This document shows positions 19,680-30,623 of a stretch of 64,000 nucleotides of DNA, piece by piece. The notes under the pieces were generated by a model that worked only from the letters and a program-made list of their open reading frames with translations, did no database searches and was not told where the DNA came from. This DNA is from Fomes fomentarius (taxonomy: Eukaryota > Basidiomycota > Agaricomycetes > Polyporales > Polyporaceae), in contig JABYQN010000003.1 of NCBI GenBank assembly GCA_022606135.1, positions 2,852,001-2,916,000 on the forward strand. The letters run 5' to 3'. A program made the position numbers and the translations under genes. Within the stretch, counting starts at the first letter, position 1. The number at the start of each line of letters is the position of its first letter.

Positions 19680-20935
19680 CTATCTCCGCTTTGCCCAATT
19701 TACAAACTCGGCGAACTCTCTAACGAAGGCCCCCCCGAATTCGGCAGCGACTCCGTTCGCCCTCACTCCGTACACCATCTGAAGCATACTGCTACGGCGA
19801 TACGGGATTCCCTTCAGCTTCGCCCAGAGTTTCTTACCAGTTGCCGGGGGATCTTCAGCGACCCTGCGGCCGGAGAAGGGATCGAGGCCGAGCACGTCCG
19901 CACGACGGAAGTACAGGAACCGACAGAACTCGTCCACAACGTGTATGGCGACGATTTCGTCGATCTCGGGATCGTCAGCAAATGCTACCTGCACCGCCTG
20001 GATGGCCTTCGGCAGCATCTGATCTGCAACAGATCCCGCGATGGAGACCACCGAATCCTCCGTCCTACGAGCGCTGTCCTGGGCCTCATCCTGTAGAGGT
20101 GTGACCATTTTGATCTGCACAATGGCGATGGTGTGACGGCCGATTTCGTTGTCCTTCTTGTTGATGAGCCCCATATCGAGGCGGAAGTCAGGGTACTCGG
20201 TGAACTCTGCGACCCTCTTCGAGCCGTTGGAGATGGTCGTGACAGTCGTCTTGGTGCCCGAGGTGGAGCTTGTCGTTGTTACGACCGATGCGTGGCTTGC
20301 GTTTCTCGCCGCCGATGGGCGCGCGGGCCTGGGAGGAGTGGGTATGTCTGACTCTGACTCGGATGGACTAGTCGCAGGTGGGTCATGCTCCTCGGGATCT
20401 GTCTGGTGTGATCAGCGACTGCGCAGTTGTGCTAAAACACAGAACAACAGCGGCGTTCCTACAAACCTTCTACATTCCCTGTCACATTGCCGGGATCGAG
20501 TGAGACGTGCAAGTTGTGTCTGAACAGAGGGAGTGCACCCTCAGCGGTGTTGTCAACAATCCTCTCTACCACCTCTTCAGCTTGTTGCCGCTCCGCCCCG
20601 CCGACTTGACTCCCTGCAACGTTTTGATCCTCGTCCGCGTTGTCATGTTCATCGGCCGCATCGTTACCGCGCCTGCTGAGACCTCCAGTAGAAGACGCCG
20701 GATCTCTGTGGCGTCGTTGCTCTATCTCGTCTAGCCTGTACTGTCTCTCGACGGCGACGATGCCCTGACGGATGAAGTAAAACACGCGATTCTTCATGCT
20801 CGCGGTGGCAAGGTCACATTGATGGGTAAAGGTTGTGTTGACAGGTCCGAGGAGCTCATGTTGGTTCCGAGTGCGGAGAGCGTGAATGAATTGGCGACGT
20901 GCGTTGCGAGCATAAGTGATTGAAGTAAGTGACAT
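19680..20935 (-). CDS. PD-(D/E)XK-like protein, possibly inactive
   Basis: Two exons (20935-20467 and 20398-19680) with an intron that starts GTTTGT and ends ACAG, giving 395 residues. N-terminal exon: basic, with a helical part and a charged linker. After a Ser/Pro/Thr linker (about 157-220) comes YPDFRLDMG (Asp227) and, after a beta-strand-like IAIV, QIKM (Gln251, Lys253). This has the spacing of the PD...(D/E)XK nuclease core found in many Agaricomycete hypothetical proteins (PDF...IEIK), but the usual acidic residue is Gln. So it may bind DNA without cutting, or the resemblance may be accidental. It lies between the two copies of the duplicated gene, on the other strand, and shares an upstream region with copy B. 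Confidence 0.6.
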
Positions 20936-21133
20936 GGTGCTGTTTGTCTAATGTACTGAGGTGAGAAGGCACGGTGGGGAAGGACTCGAGCAGCGACCTA
21001 GATGGAGAGCACTGGAGGCGTCACGCGAAGGTCACCCTGGGTGGCGTGGAAAGCGCCGCCCGCGCCGCGTCACGTCGCGTCAATTCAATCGTTGCAGTTC
21101 ACCTTCGCCACTTCTGATTCCTGATTATCTGAC

Positions 21134-21937
21134 ATGGCGCAGCCACGACCCAACAAGACGCAGGCCATCCCTCTTAACGTGCGCCGGGATGTTCTTTTCG
21201 CTCCAAGCGATGGAAAGACATATAAATATCCTGAGGTATCCTAACCCATTATCAGTATCCTCTTACTAGGCGACCTGTTCACCAGTGGAGACAGGACGAG
21301 GAACGCGTCTTTGCACAACAACCAATCGAGGGACCTAGTCTACCTGCCAAGTACCTCATTTCATCTCCCACCGCCGCATTGCAGCCCCCAGTACTGAGGT
21401 TCGGATGGCGACTTGGACACGACAAGCTCATGGACCTCGTCCGTCGCTTCTTCCCTGATGCAATCGAGCGCTGTCCTGGCCCGCCTAATGCAGGGATGTG
21501 CGACGAGAACGGCACCCAACTCGAGTTTTCCCCAGAAGCGTGGCGCGAGATTAACGACAACATCCTGGAGACGATCTGTGGGCCGGCTTTCGACGTCGCG
21601 ATCTGCGAGCTCCTCGGCATCCCTTCCAAGTGGGAGGAGATGGTCCATGTTCTCCCCCTACACGACAGCCAGCTCAATAGCGAGTTCGGCTTGACGATTG
21701 GGACAAACTACCTCGGGATCCCCGACGCGGACAAGATCGCGGAGCTGCAGCGTCTCATTGACACTGTCGAGTCCGAATCACGTCCAATGTGGTATCTCGA
21801 CCATGTAGACTGGCGTTGGCGCCGGGTGGTTCCTCCTCAGCACAAGAGTGAGTGAGGTGTATCTGTTTGTGCCGTTGTCCGGCTGCTGCTGATGCTAACC
21901 TGTAGGCACGCGTACCACGGAAGTTGTGCGGAAGTAG
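21134..21937 (+). CDS. Copy B of duplicated unknown gene, intact
   Basis: Three exons (21134-21235, 21286-21847, 21906-21937), 231 residues, canonical GT-AG introns. I do not recognise the family. No signal peptide or membrane segment. Visible: a basic start, VRRDVLFAPSDGKTYKYPE; PSLPAKYLI; FGWRLGHDKLMDLVRRFFP; a probable helical body with WREINDN; KWEEMVHVLPLHDSQ; WYLDHVDWRWRRVVPP; and a short basic tail TRTTEVVRK. Richness in Trp and Tyr suggests a small globular domain. Start chosen because its context and N-terminus are shared with copy A. Divergent from the PD-(D/E)XK-like gene, with about 200 bp between the two ATGs. Confidence 0.75.
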
Positions 21938-22976
21938 GCAGTCAAGTGCGAGGATTCTTGAGAGCTCTCGTCATCACTCCGCTATGTTGCCGCCCCTTAT
22001 GTTTGTCCGCGCTATCGTTCCCTGTATGTGCATTATCATCCAGCAATCCACTGGTCCGACTAACTCGGAGCTACGTGTTGTCGATCTCACTGCAAAGATC
22101 GCATCCTTTGAGAGGTCAGGAAAGGGATGGAAAATGGAAAATAAAAGTAGAAGTTTCACGCAGTGAGATAAGCCCCTTGGACCTGCGGAAATAGGCCTCC
22201 AACGCCTTTCCAGGGCAGGTAAATCAGGCTTACCTATCTCTGTAAACCTAACCCATTGAACCTTGTGGAACTGAGCAAGCTCATCGTTTCTCCAAGGTTT
22301 CTGGGCGGAGGAAGGGATGCGTCCGTTCCAGTGTCTCTCCCAGTGGTTTCTCTGCTACAAGTTGCGCCCATTGCCGCATACCAAAGGTCCAGTCCACCTA
22401 TAGCTATCTAGTATCATCGAATCTTTCACGGATCCTCCATGGTTCTACGGTGATGCGGCGTTAGCGGGCGTCCTTGCGTACCGTTGCGGGGGTGCCTAAG
22501 GAGTACTACCATATGTATATCAGTAGCTTGACAATAGCCTCAAGTTCATCTCCGCGCCCTTGTTAACAGGCTGTGGCTGTGTGAATCAATCTTGCTAAAC
22601 AGAATATCGCCTGCTTGTTCAGTGGCCCAGCCGCGGCTACGGGATCTCAATCTTTCTAACAAGGTATTCAGGCGTAGGGGCAATCCGGAGGATATCTGTC
22701 TCGGTTCGTCGGCATGATAAGTCCATCTCGTTCAGAACACGCACGACAGATTCTGTTCGACGCCCAACGAATGTTCATCGTCAGCTGGCAGGAAGCGTAC
22801 TAATTCTATCATGAATGTGATTGTTTCTCTCAGTTAACGTTCGCGCGGTTGCCCTCCCAGAACCAGGAGGATGTCTTCGCCAGCGGTACAAAAGCCAAGC
22901 ATTTCACCGCATCCTGAAGAGCCGCTTTTGTCTCTGTTCCATTCCCACTTTTCCATCCTTGTGCGCTTTCCACGAT
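21938..22976. other. Spacer, no gene recognised
   Basis: The first 200 bp resemble the flank of copy A. The rest has no coding homology that I recognise. Confidence 0.5.
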
Positions 22977-24936
22977 ATGGTCGATACGACCCTCGATAAC
23001 ACGCTCGGCTCCATGTTTATTGGTGAGGCTCTTCCTCTTCTCATTATCGGCTCACCAGCAGCTCATCATCGGATCTCAGGCACGCAGCATGGTGGGCTCC
23101 GGTTTTGCTGCACTGTGTTGCACCCAGTTTCCGGATGCTGACTCGCATCATGAGTCTGTTTGGACTGACGACACAGCAGACAGTCACTTACCATATAGAC
23201 AGTCTGGCGGAGACCATATCATCCTCAAACTCATGGTACGTAGAGCCGTCGTCTTCAACCATGCCCTTAGATTGAAACTATCATCGATCCAGATCGGACT
23301 GCTTTGGTCAGCTCGCGTGGAACTCATCGACGACGCTGGAACAATTCTCATGCATCTCCATCCCCAGGGCTTTTGATGCCATTCATATCGCACTCCTCTC
23401 CGCAACGGCATACAATTCTGCAGTGAAGCAGCTCGGGGATGCAGATGCCCTAGCAAGGGCTCCCAGGTGCGTACTTTCAGCCTTATATCGACGTAACTTA
23501 CACTACGTTCGCGGTAGTAATACTGTCGTAGGCGTTAAATATTGTAATGCGTGTGTATCTCACGCATTGACGCAGAGTTCTGTATCAGGTGAGGCTCATG
23601 ATTGAGGTGAATTTGACCTGCTCTTTATATGTGAAGGACTGCAGACTGAAGCTCTGCTACAGGCCATCGGCGATTGTATAGGAAGAAGCTATGCATGTCG
23701 AGATTGACTCTGTGTGTACAACGGACTAATCTCCCTTCGATAGCCTCTACACTCAGAGGATATGGGCACGTAAGTTCCGAGCTCATACGTCATTCTGACA
23801 GGATGGCTCACTCCAGTGTGCTTTCTCAGTGAGCAATGGCAACCGTGTTGTCTGCGGGTTGCTGGTAAGTCGTTTGAATGTTTCAGCTACGTATACGACT
23901 GAATTGATTGAAGGTGACGATGGCTTTGGGAGTACTCGGTCAGTCTTTTCGGTCATCAGCTTTATGATGTAACGTAAATACTCACAGGAGTCTAGGGTCT
24001 GAATTTGGTGAGCGTGGCCCCTGGTTCAGCATATGTCGTAAGCAACGCTCACTCCTGATTTCCCTTCTAGCTATCGCTATTACAACGTCAGCTCCGCCGT
24101 GTTACTTTCAATTTCAATCTTCTCATACAGTGTTACAGCATTCGGTGCGCTACATGGACCGAGCTCAATGAGAATATTGGGGTACGAGAATATGGTCTCT
24201 CCGTATTTAGCCTTGTCTGATCCCAAAACACTTTCATTGGGGCATCTACTTTATGCTCGGGTTGATATGCATCTCGGATATCACTATCTCTGCCACACTT
24301 TGTGTGTTCCTCAGGGCTGGGCTGTGCCAGTGCTACTCTAGCACGTAAGCATCTCTTTTCTAGCAACAAGATGACACAGTCACACCCCTAGAACATAGGC
24401 TCATTCGGATCATCCACGTACTTCAAGTCTATACCATCAACGCAGGCATCCCCACAAGGTAAGTAGAAACATCCATGCACATGTTTCCTTACGCGGAGAT
24501 CCTCTTTCAGTTTGTGCTCCTTGGTGGCTCTGATTCTGGTGAGCGCGCCTTCCTCACATTACGTTGCAATTGATTGACTCCTGCGAGAGATTGCGTACTC
24601 ACTCGTATTCTCGCATAGTACGCGATCGCCCCAAATACGATGATCTTCATTATCACTGTCCATATGCTGCCCAAAGGTATGTCGGGATCTCTGGGCCACC
24701 TTACGTTCTGACGTTCTGACACATGGCTGACATTACTGGTACCTTGTTTAGTCTTCCTCAACGTGCTGCTTGCGATACTCAATGCGCGCAAGTCACTGCG
24801 TAGGCAATTAGGCACTGTCATATCCATGCATATGGTTACGACAGCGTCAGTCGATATGGATCGTGGCAGCGAGCATGACGATGTAGAGAGCGGGCGGTGG
24901 GTGCGGGAGAGTGAGCACATAATAGTAAGAGATTAA
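22977..24936 (+). CDS. DUF6534 multi-pass membrane protein, intron-rich
   Basis: A member of a large Agaricomycete family of predicted seven-helix proteins of unknown function. N-terminus MVDTTLDNTLGSMFIG fits the family start (LDNTLGAxxIG). C-terminal landmarks are clear: RLIRIIHVLQVYTINAG (family: inrLivytvntG), FVLLGGSD, YAIAPNTMIFIITVHML, and FLNVLLAILNARKSLR, which matches the hallmark end YvNsLLatLNaRksLR. A hydrophilic tail ends at TAA 24934-24936. Between 23025 and 24400 the exons are short and I could not join them without doubt, so frame damage there is possible. Confidence 0.65.
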
Positions 24937-25204
24937 GAACTGACATGATTTTGGACTATGTACAACCGACGTATACCCTCCGTGTTCAGAAGGCTTCAGG
25001 GCGCGGTACCTGCAATACACCGACGCTCGGCCAATTGCCGGCAGATTCTCCCTTAAGGTACCAGGGTGGATAGACTATGCATTCCTTGGGACTGGACGCG
25101 GTACGCGCCGTTCCAGAGCGGCCCAACATCCGAACCAAACCCACTGACTGCACGACACCTCGGTGTACGAGCCCGTCAGCGCGCCGCGTCCAGAGGGGAA
25201 GAAC

Positions 25205-25713
25205 CGGCTAGTGCGCAATCAAGGTCAATCTTGCGCTACATACTGCGATGTGAGTACGTACTGGACGGGCGCGCCGGGCTGGTTGTTCGCAACTGGTCGC
25301 ACCACTCCTGGTTGCCCTGCACGGAGCAGAGGTCGGTGACCTTCACGACGATCGTCTGGAATGGGCCAGGGAACGATGGTGAGTACAGGTCCTTGTTTGC
25401 GGAGGCGTCGCCCGCTCCCAGTCCTGGACTCGAGAGCTGGCTGATCGCGGCAGTGTACCCGTGCGGTGACTCCGCACGCTGTACAGATATACGCCATCCA
25501 TTGGGTACTCGTGGAACGAGGCCGGACGTAGAGGGACGGACCAGCTTGCGAGCACCCCGAGTAGTGCGTGAAGGACGCAGTGCCGGACGGGTTCTGCACG
25601 TACGCGCCGGTCGCGCACTTCTCAGGGACGGAGACGCAGCTGGAGCCTGGCGGGTGGCGTACGAGACGGCTGCGAAGATATCTGTTTTTGGGAGGGCAGG
25701 AGTCGGGTGACAC
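25205..25713 (-). pseudogene. GH45 endoglucanase (subfamily C-like) remnant
   Basis: Pieces in different frames match secreted GH45 cellulases with an expansin-like double-psi barrel: ATGAYVQNPSGTASFTHYSGC, then GYTAAISQL and PGLGAGDA, then YSPSFPGPFQTIVVKVTDLC, SVQGNQEWC and NNQPGAPVQY. Between GDA and the next block the cysteine-rich CGRC-type segment is missing (about 27 bp). The frame shifts near CDQ, and the C-terminal HFD part is absent. No signal peptide is in frame. The enzyme would cut cellulose or glucomannan; this copy cannot. Confidence 0.7.
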
Positions 25714-26082
25714 AGTGCAGGAGGGCGCGAGAGTGCATCAGGTGCGCGTCAATATCGGAGGTTCCTGATGCATTGCTGGAGCAGTACCTAGTGGTAAGTC
25801 AACGTTTGATTCAAGTAAGTAGCCGTACTCAATGATACAAATTCACAACCGACATTCACTATTCCATCTTGTGCGGCGTGACATAATTGGAGAGCATGGA
25901 TGTGACCTAGAGGGCCACGTTCTCGAAGCGACGACAGCTCGCAACCGTGCGCGCATGGCGCTTTAGATATACCATGCGGCTGGTAATATCAAACGGCTCG
26001 CACACGGGAGTACAGTAAGAAGGACGATGATGGTCGCCCTCTCACAACGCAAGGGCTGCCCAGCAGGGTTGGCCAGATAGCT
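25714..26082. other. Spacer, no gene
   Basis: No coding homology recognised. It lies between the GH45 remnant and the stop codon of the methyltransferase gene. Confidence 0.5.
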
Positions 26083-27321
26083 CTACGCCCAGCCGATCAC
26101 ATATCGCATGTACTCGACCTCCTTGCGCGGCCCGGCATTCTCGGCCTCACATACGATAGGTTCCTTCTCCAGCACACACAAATTGAGAGACGCGGTGGCA
26201 CCATCCCCACCGTGCCTGTCAGGAGGGACACATCCAGCAGGGATTGGAGGAAAGATTTCCTCAACCGCTCGTGATTCGAAGGCGTGCGTTGGGCGGAGAG
26301 GCATGACGAGATGGAATCGCTCGGGGGCCGTGGGCTGCGCGCACGATGGGCGGCGGAGGAGTGCGGAGACGCAATCGCGCACCCACGTTGCATGAGTCGG
26401 CTCGTACACAACGTCCGCACCGAGTACGATGTCGAAAGGTTTAGGACGCATCCCAATGTCTTCAACGCTGCTGGTAGCAGAAGTCGAGGAGAATGTCGAC
26501 CAGTCGAGGGCGAGTACTTCGAGGGAGACATTATGGGGCATGCCGTCTGGGAAGTTCGCGTCGACGTTGCGCCGCAAGTTCTCCAACACGACTGGGTGAT
26601 AGTCCGATGCAACGATTGTCGCGCGTGCGCGACCTACTACCTCGGGAAAAGTAGACATCCGAGCTGAGAGAAGCTTTGCGAGAGCGAGACTGACCAGACC
26701 CGTTCCAGCTCCAATCTCCAGCACCCGGATGTCTCGTGTCCCATTCAGCACATCATCCGACAGCCCAAACCGCGCAGGATCCTCTATCAGCATCTCCGCG
26801 AGGAGACAGGCGCTGCCCCATGTTTGCGTCCCGACCGTAGGGAGCTCTTCGTCTGCGGTAACGATCGGGACGTCCGTCAGTTGCACTTGAACGTCTGTAC
26901 CGAGAGAGGGAGATGGGAAGACGTATCGCCGCGCAAGGGTCCTCGTCGCAGTCGTTCCAGCGCAAAGGGCGATAAGAGAGGAGACGGAGCGTATGAGGTC
27001 TTCGAGCGCATCGCTTTGATCTGCAAAAGACTCCTCCAATACAGAGGCGTGCGAGAGGAGCCCGGTCAACCATCGAACGGTGTAGGCCCGCTCATACTCG
27101 TCGGCGCGCAGCTGTTCTTCGGCATCCAGATTGGCGTCTTTCTGAACCGATGCGATTGCCTTCAGAGGTCCCCGGTCTATACGACGCGCGCCGCGGATAG
27201 GCGGGTTGTATATCGCAGCAAGATAGTCGACCAGGTTACCGAGTTCACGGCGAGATTGTTCGCGGATTTGTCGGGTGGCAGGCAGGTGTGTAGACGGAGG
27301 CGCGAGGGAAGAGCTTAACAT
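26083..27321 (-). CDS. METTL21/EFM-type protein methyltransferase
   Basis: An intact, intronless 412-codon gene. Family Methyltransf_16 (PF10294), seven-beta-strand SAM-dependent enzymes that methylate lysines of translation elongation factors and chaperones. Landmarks: TVGTQTWGSACLLAEML (about 164-180); motif I with the SAM loop VLEIGAGTGLVSLALAK (about 200-216); VASDYHPVVLENLRRN (post-motif I acidic residue); FDIVLGADVVYEP (motif 4, about 295-307); and a C-terminal FHLVMPLRPTHAFE strand-helix. The 140-residue N-terminal extension fits fungal Efm2-like members, which bind eEF2 or eEF3; that assignment is inference. GC-rich and without lesions, unlike its neighbours. Confidence 0.85.
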   Translation of the reverse strand: MLSSSLAPPSTHLPATRQIREQSRRELGNLVDYLAAIYNPPIRGARRIDRGPLKAIASVQKDANLDAEEQLRADEYERAYTVRWLTGLLSHASVLEESFADQSDALEDLIRSVSSLIALCAGTTATRTLARRYVFPSPSLGTDVQVQLTDVPIVTADEELPTVGTQTWGSACLLAEMLIEDPARFGLSDDVLNGTRDIRVLEIGAGTGLVSLALAKLLSARMSTFPEVVGRARATIVASDYHPVVLENLRRNVDANFPDGMPHNVSLEVLALDWSTFSSTSATSSVEDIGMRPKPFDIVLGADVVYEPTHATWVRDCVSALLRRPSCAQPTAPERFHLVMPLRPTHAFESRAVEEIFPPIPAGCVPPDRHGGDGATASLNLCVLEKEPIVCEAENAGPRKEVEYMRYVIGWA

Positions 27322-28391
27322 TCAAGTTCAACCTATAGGACGTGCAATATCCCCAGACACCTGGTTATGACCTTACGCCGTGGTCGAAAAGGGAGTTGGA
27401 AGAAGAAACACCAGACCAAGGTCGTGGCGGAGATACGAGCGGGGAAGGCCGTCGTTGTAGCTACCAACTCCGATCTAACTCCGCCGCTTCTTCGGAGGCT
27501 ACAATCGGTCGGGAGATCTCGGCCGGTATCGGAGCTATAGTCTTCGAGCCCGCCGCGAACTCGTTGTAAACTCGAAACCTACTTGGTGCACAAGTACTGT
27601 TCCAAGTCTCCAAAGCTCACCGTAAGGCATGGGGCCCAGGGCTGTGGCGCAATCTCGAAGGATCCATATAGCATAAAAACTCCTGTTGTGTTATTGCGAC
27701 AGGGTGATTGGTGACACATCTCGGAAGTTCTTCATTACATCTTATCCTTGAGTATTACTGACGCATTTTAAGCCTGCTGGCTGAAGGACTCGGTAACTCA
27801 CTGAACATCCTCGACTTGAGGTTCCCAGAGTCATCTTCTCTCCGGCGCGGCCATCCCCATGATTAGCGACTACAAGAGAGCGAATGCTCGGCATAACGAG
27901 ATCTGCGCTCCGCGGTATCGGTCTACCGGCATAACAGCTATTTTCGTCTCGTCATAGAATTTCCATGGTATCGGTCATGCATTGACTCACTGCAGTGCAT
28001 CGTGCGACAGCAGATCCAGGATCTTGCACATGAGAGTTAGTGTCTCGAAACCAGAGGAGGTATCGCCTATTGCTGTGCCAGACATACTGTACATGTGCGA
28101 GACCTAACCGTCGGATGCTTCCCAAGGTTACAAGGTTCATAACCTTCGCCAGAGGTGGAGCTACGTGGCGTGATGAACAACTAGTTATGGTTCGAGACGC
28201 TGCCGTTGCTCGCTGACTCACACTTCGCGAAACGTTACTTCCTCGGCAGCAGAGAGGGACGGCCGGAGGAACCAGGACAGCATGATCGCGATGGACAACG
28301 TTCGGCCGCCTCTCCTACTGAAGCGATTTCTTATAAGGCCTTCAGTAAGTTCACTCACTTATCCCGACCCCCTTCCTCCCACCGTTCCAAT
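27322..28391. other. Spacer, no gene recognised
   Basis: Open frames here are short and show no motif. It probably holds the promoters of the methyltransferase (leftward) and of the DUF6533 gene (rightward). Confidence 0.5.
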
Positions 28392-30067
28392 ATGACAGAC
28401 TCCCCGCCCCCTGCAGCGATTGTATCCGTATACCCCGCCTAGTGAGTGTCCTTGGGCTCCTCGTGCTCGTGGTAGGCTCAATCATATCGCTTCTCATGAA
28501 GCCTGCTTCAGGAATACACTGATGCCGCCACTGCAAGTGAGAATCATATTACAGTTCCCAACGCACCTCGCTCACCCCACTAGCAACGTGCTTCTACGAG
28601 TACATCATCACTTTTGGCCTCGAATACGAGCTGTTCTGGAAGCGGAAACTCACCGGCGCATGGGTCCTATTCATGCTCAACAGGTACACCTTTCTCCTCA
28701 ACAACGTGCTTGGAGCATTGTATTGGATGCCGCAAAGTCTTAAAGTCGGTTGTTATATCCCCCTTATCACCGCACTGCGCTCACCCCTTTCTCCTTCTCT
28801 GCAGACGTACGAAGCTCTCGGATGTCAGTCAGTATCTGGAACTAGCTGACGTATGTCGAATGTAGATGCATGGTCACTGCTGAGGCATCTTCGGTTGTCT
28901 CCGCCCTCCAGTATCTTCCATGGGCAGGTCAGTCGCCCGCTTTGGCTTTAATCGGACTTCAACCGTCTAACGTTGAGGATAATGAAGCATTTGCTGGATT
29001 GAGAGCGTTCGCCCTCAGTCAATCGCGCCTTCTGGGAGCACTTGCGTTCAGCCTTTCAGTCATCCCATTCATCATCAAATTTGTAAGCTATAACTTGAAG
29101 TAATACTACAGATAGCTCACTATGATCCCTACAGGCGAGGATATTTCTGTGGCATTTCCACGGTGCAATCGACCCAATCTTTGGTTGTGGAGAGGAGGAG
29201 ACGAGCAATGCCACACAGGGCCACATGTACGCCGTACTTTGTAGATCATCGTCACCTGCACGCTCAATCGTTCCTTCTCCCGTTTGCCCAGATGTGCGTT
29301 CACTCAAGCTCATGAATGTTGACCGTACTAATTGCATCACGTAGTTGACATTCTCATCCGAGCATGCTCGATCTCCGCGGAGGTCATTGTCGTGCTTGTG
29401 ACTTGGTTCACCATCTATCGCCGTGGCGCCTTCCGACAGCGCGGAGTGACCCTCTCGAGCATCGTACTTCTGGATGGTAAGCCTGCTGTTTATACACACA
29501 TACATCCACTTGCCCACATGGTCTGGTATAGGAACTGCCTACTTTCTGTCAGTAATCCACCCTTTGCCTAGTATCTTACGGAGTTTTCTGACGTATCACA
29601 GAGTGATGCTATTCCTCAACATCCTAGACATGTGTTTCTCCCTCCTAACTGTGAGTCTATCTCAATGGGTCCCATTTTGACACCACACAATTACGCACTC
29701 CCTACAAGGTGGGACCCAACACAGCCATTCAATTCTCCAGTCTCGTCACACAGTTCATCGAACCGTAAGTTGCACTATTGCATCTAAATCATCATTTGTG
29801 GCCTCAAATGTTCAATCACCGCAACAACGCTAGCATAACAAGCATCCTCGTCTCCCGCTTCCTGCTGAATCTACAAGGGGCGAACCGCGATGCGGTGAAC
29901 CTCACCAGTCGGTCACCCTCGCAGCAGCTCACCTCAACCGGTGGTCAAACGCTAAACTTTGCCAGGATCATAGGCTCGCTCGGCTCGTCGTTGGACTTTA
30001 CCGAGTCCGACGACACGTATTCGGAGGACGATGATGTTACGCATGAGGAAGAGAATATGTGCACCTG
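28392..30067 (+). CDS. DUF6533 seven-helix membrane protein
   Basis: A predicted multi-pass protein of the DUF6533 (PF20151) family, abundant in Agaricomycetes, function unknown. Visible in order: CFYEYIITFGLEYELFWKRK (family hallmark YDyllTfdeEvelvW), VLFMLNRYTFLLNN, LRAFALSQSRLLGALAF with SVIPFIIKF, VDILIRACSISAEVIVVLVTWFT, LSSIVLLDG, GTAYFLS, and the terminal ITSILVSRFLLNLQGA. An acidic tail ends at TGA 30065-30067. About eight short introns. The exon near 28740-28870 is hard to join, so one lesion cannot be excluded. Confidence 0.7.
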
Positions 30068-30623
30068 ATATCAGTATGCTCGCAGTATTCTGGTGTTCCG
30101 ACGATTCAACTCCCGCTAGTACGCTATATGACGACAGTGCATGGTAAATATAGATTGAAAGCCTCGTCGGCAGGTGGAAGAGGTAGCACCCTTCGACTTG
30201 ACGCTCCTCACGTATGGCTAGACGCGACTCGTCTTAATAGGAAGTCTCGCGTCGAGAGTGCGGCTCGAGTACACAGCATGCAGTACAGCTCATTGACAAT
30301 CAGGGTGCATCACAGGGTACGAAGAAAGTAGAGTACATCTGCGGTCAGTTGTCTCTGTACCATAGTGAGTGACGTTTTGACGAGATAGATATCAACTTAT
30401 ACTGTCTGTGAAATCGAGATACATAAATGAATACAAGGTTCTGGATCCACAAGTATATAGTATGAAAGTTGTTCGTCTCCACGACAAAGACAATGCAAAT
30501 ACGACTATGAACAACCAGCGAATGAACTGATGTGCCAAGCTAGTAGTGTACTGTATGCTCCCATCAATAAATACAGGTCAAACATCAGAAACAGGACTGT
30601 GGACCTTCAAGGAAGTCTAAGTG
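30068..30623. other. Spacer, no gene
   Basis: Between the 3' ends of two convergent DUF6533 genes. No coding homology seen. Confidence 0.5.

Noticed and set aside
28392..28443. Short ORF ending at TAG in the first exon of the DUF6533 gene read as a separate small protein
   Set aside because: The TAG is split by a GTGAGT donor, so it is the end of exon 1, not a real stop.
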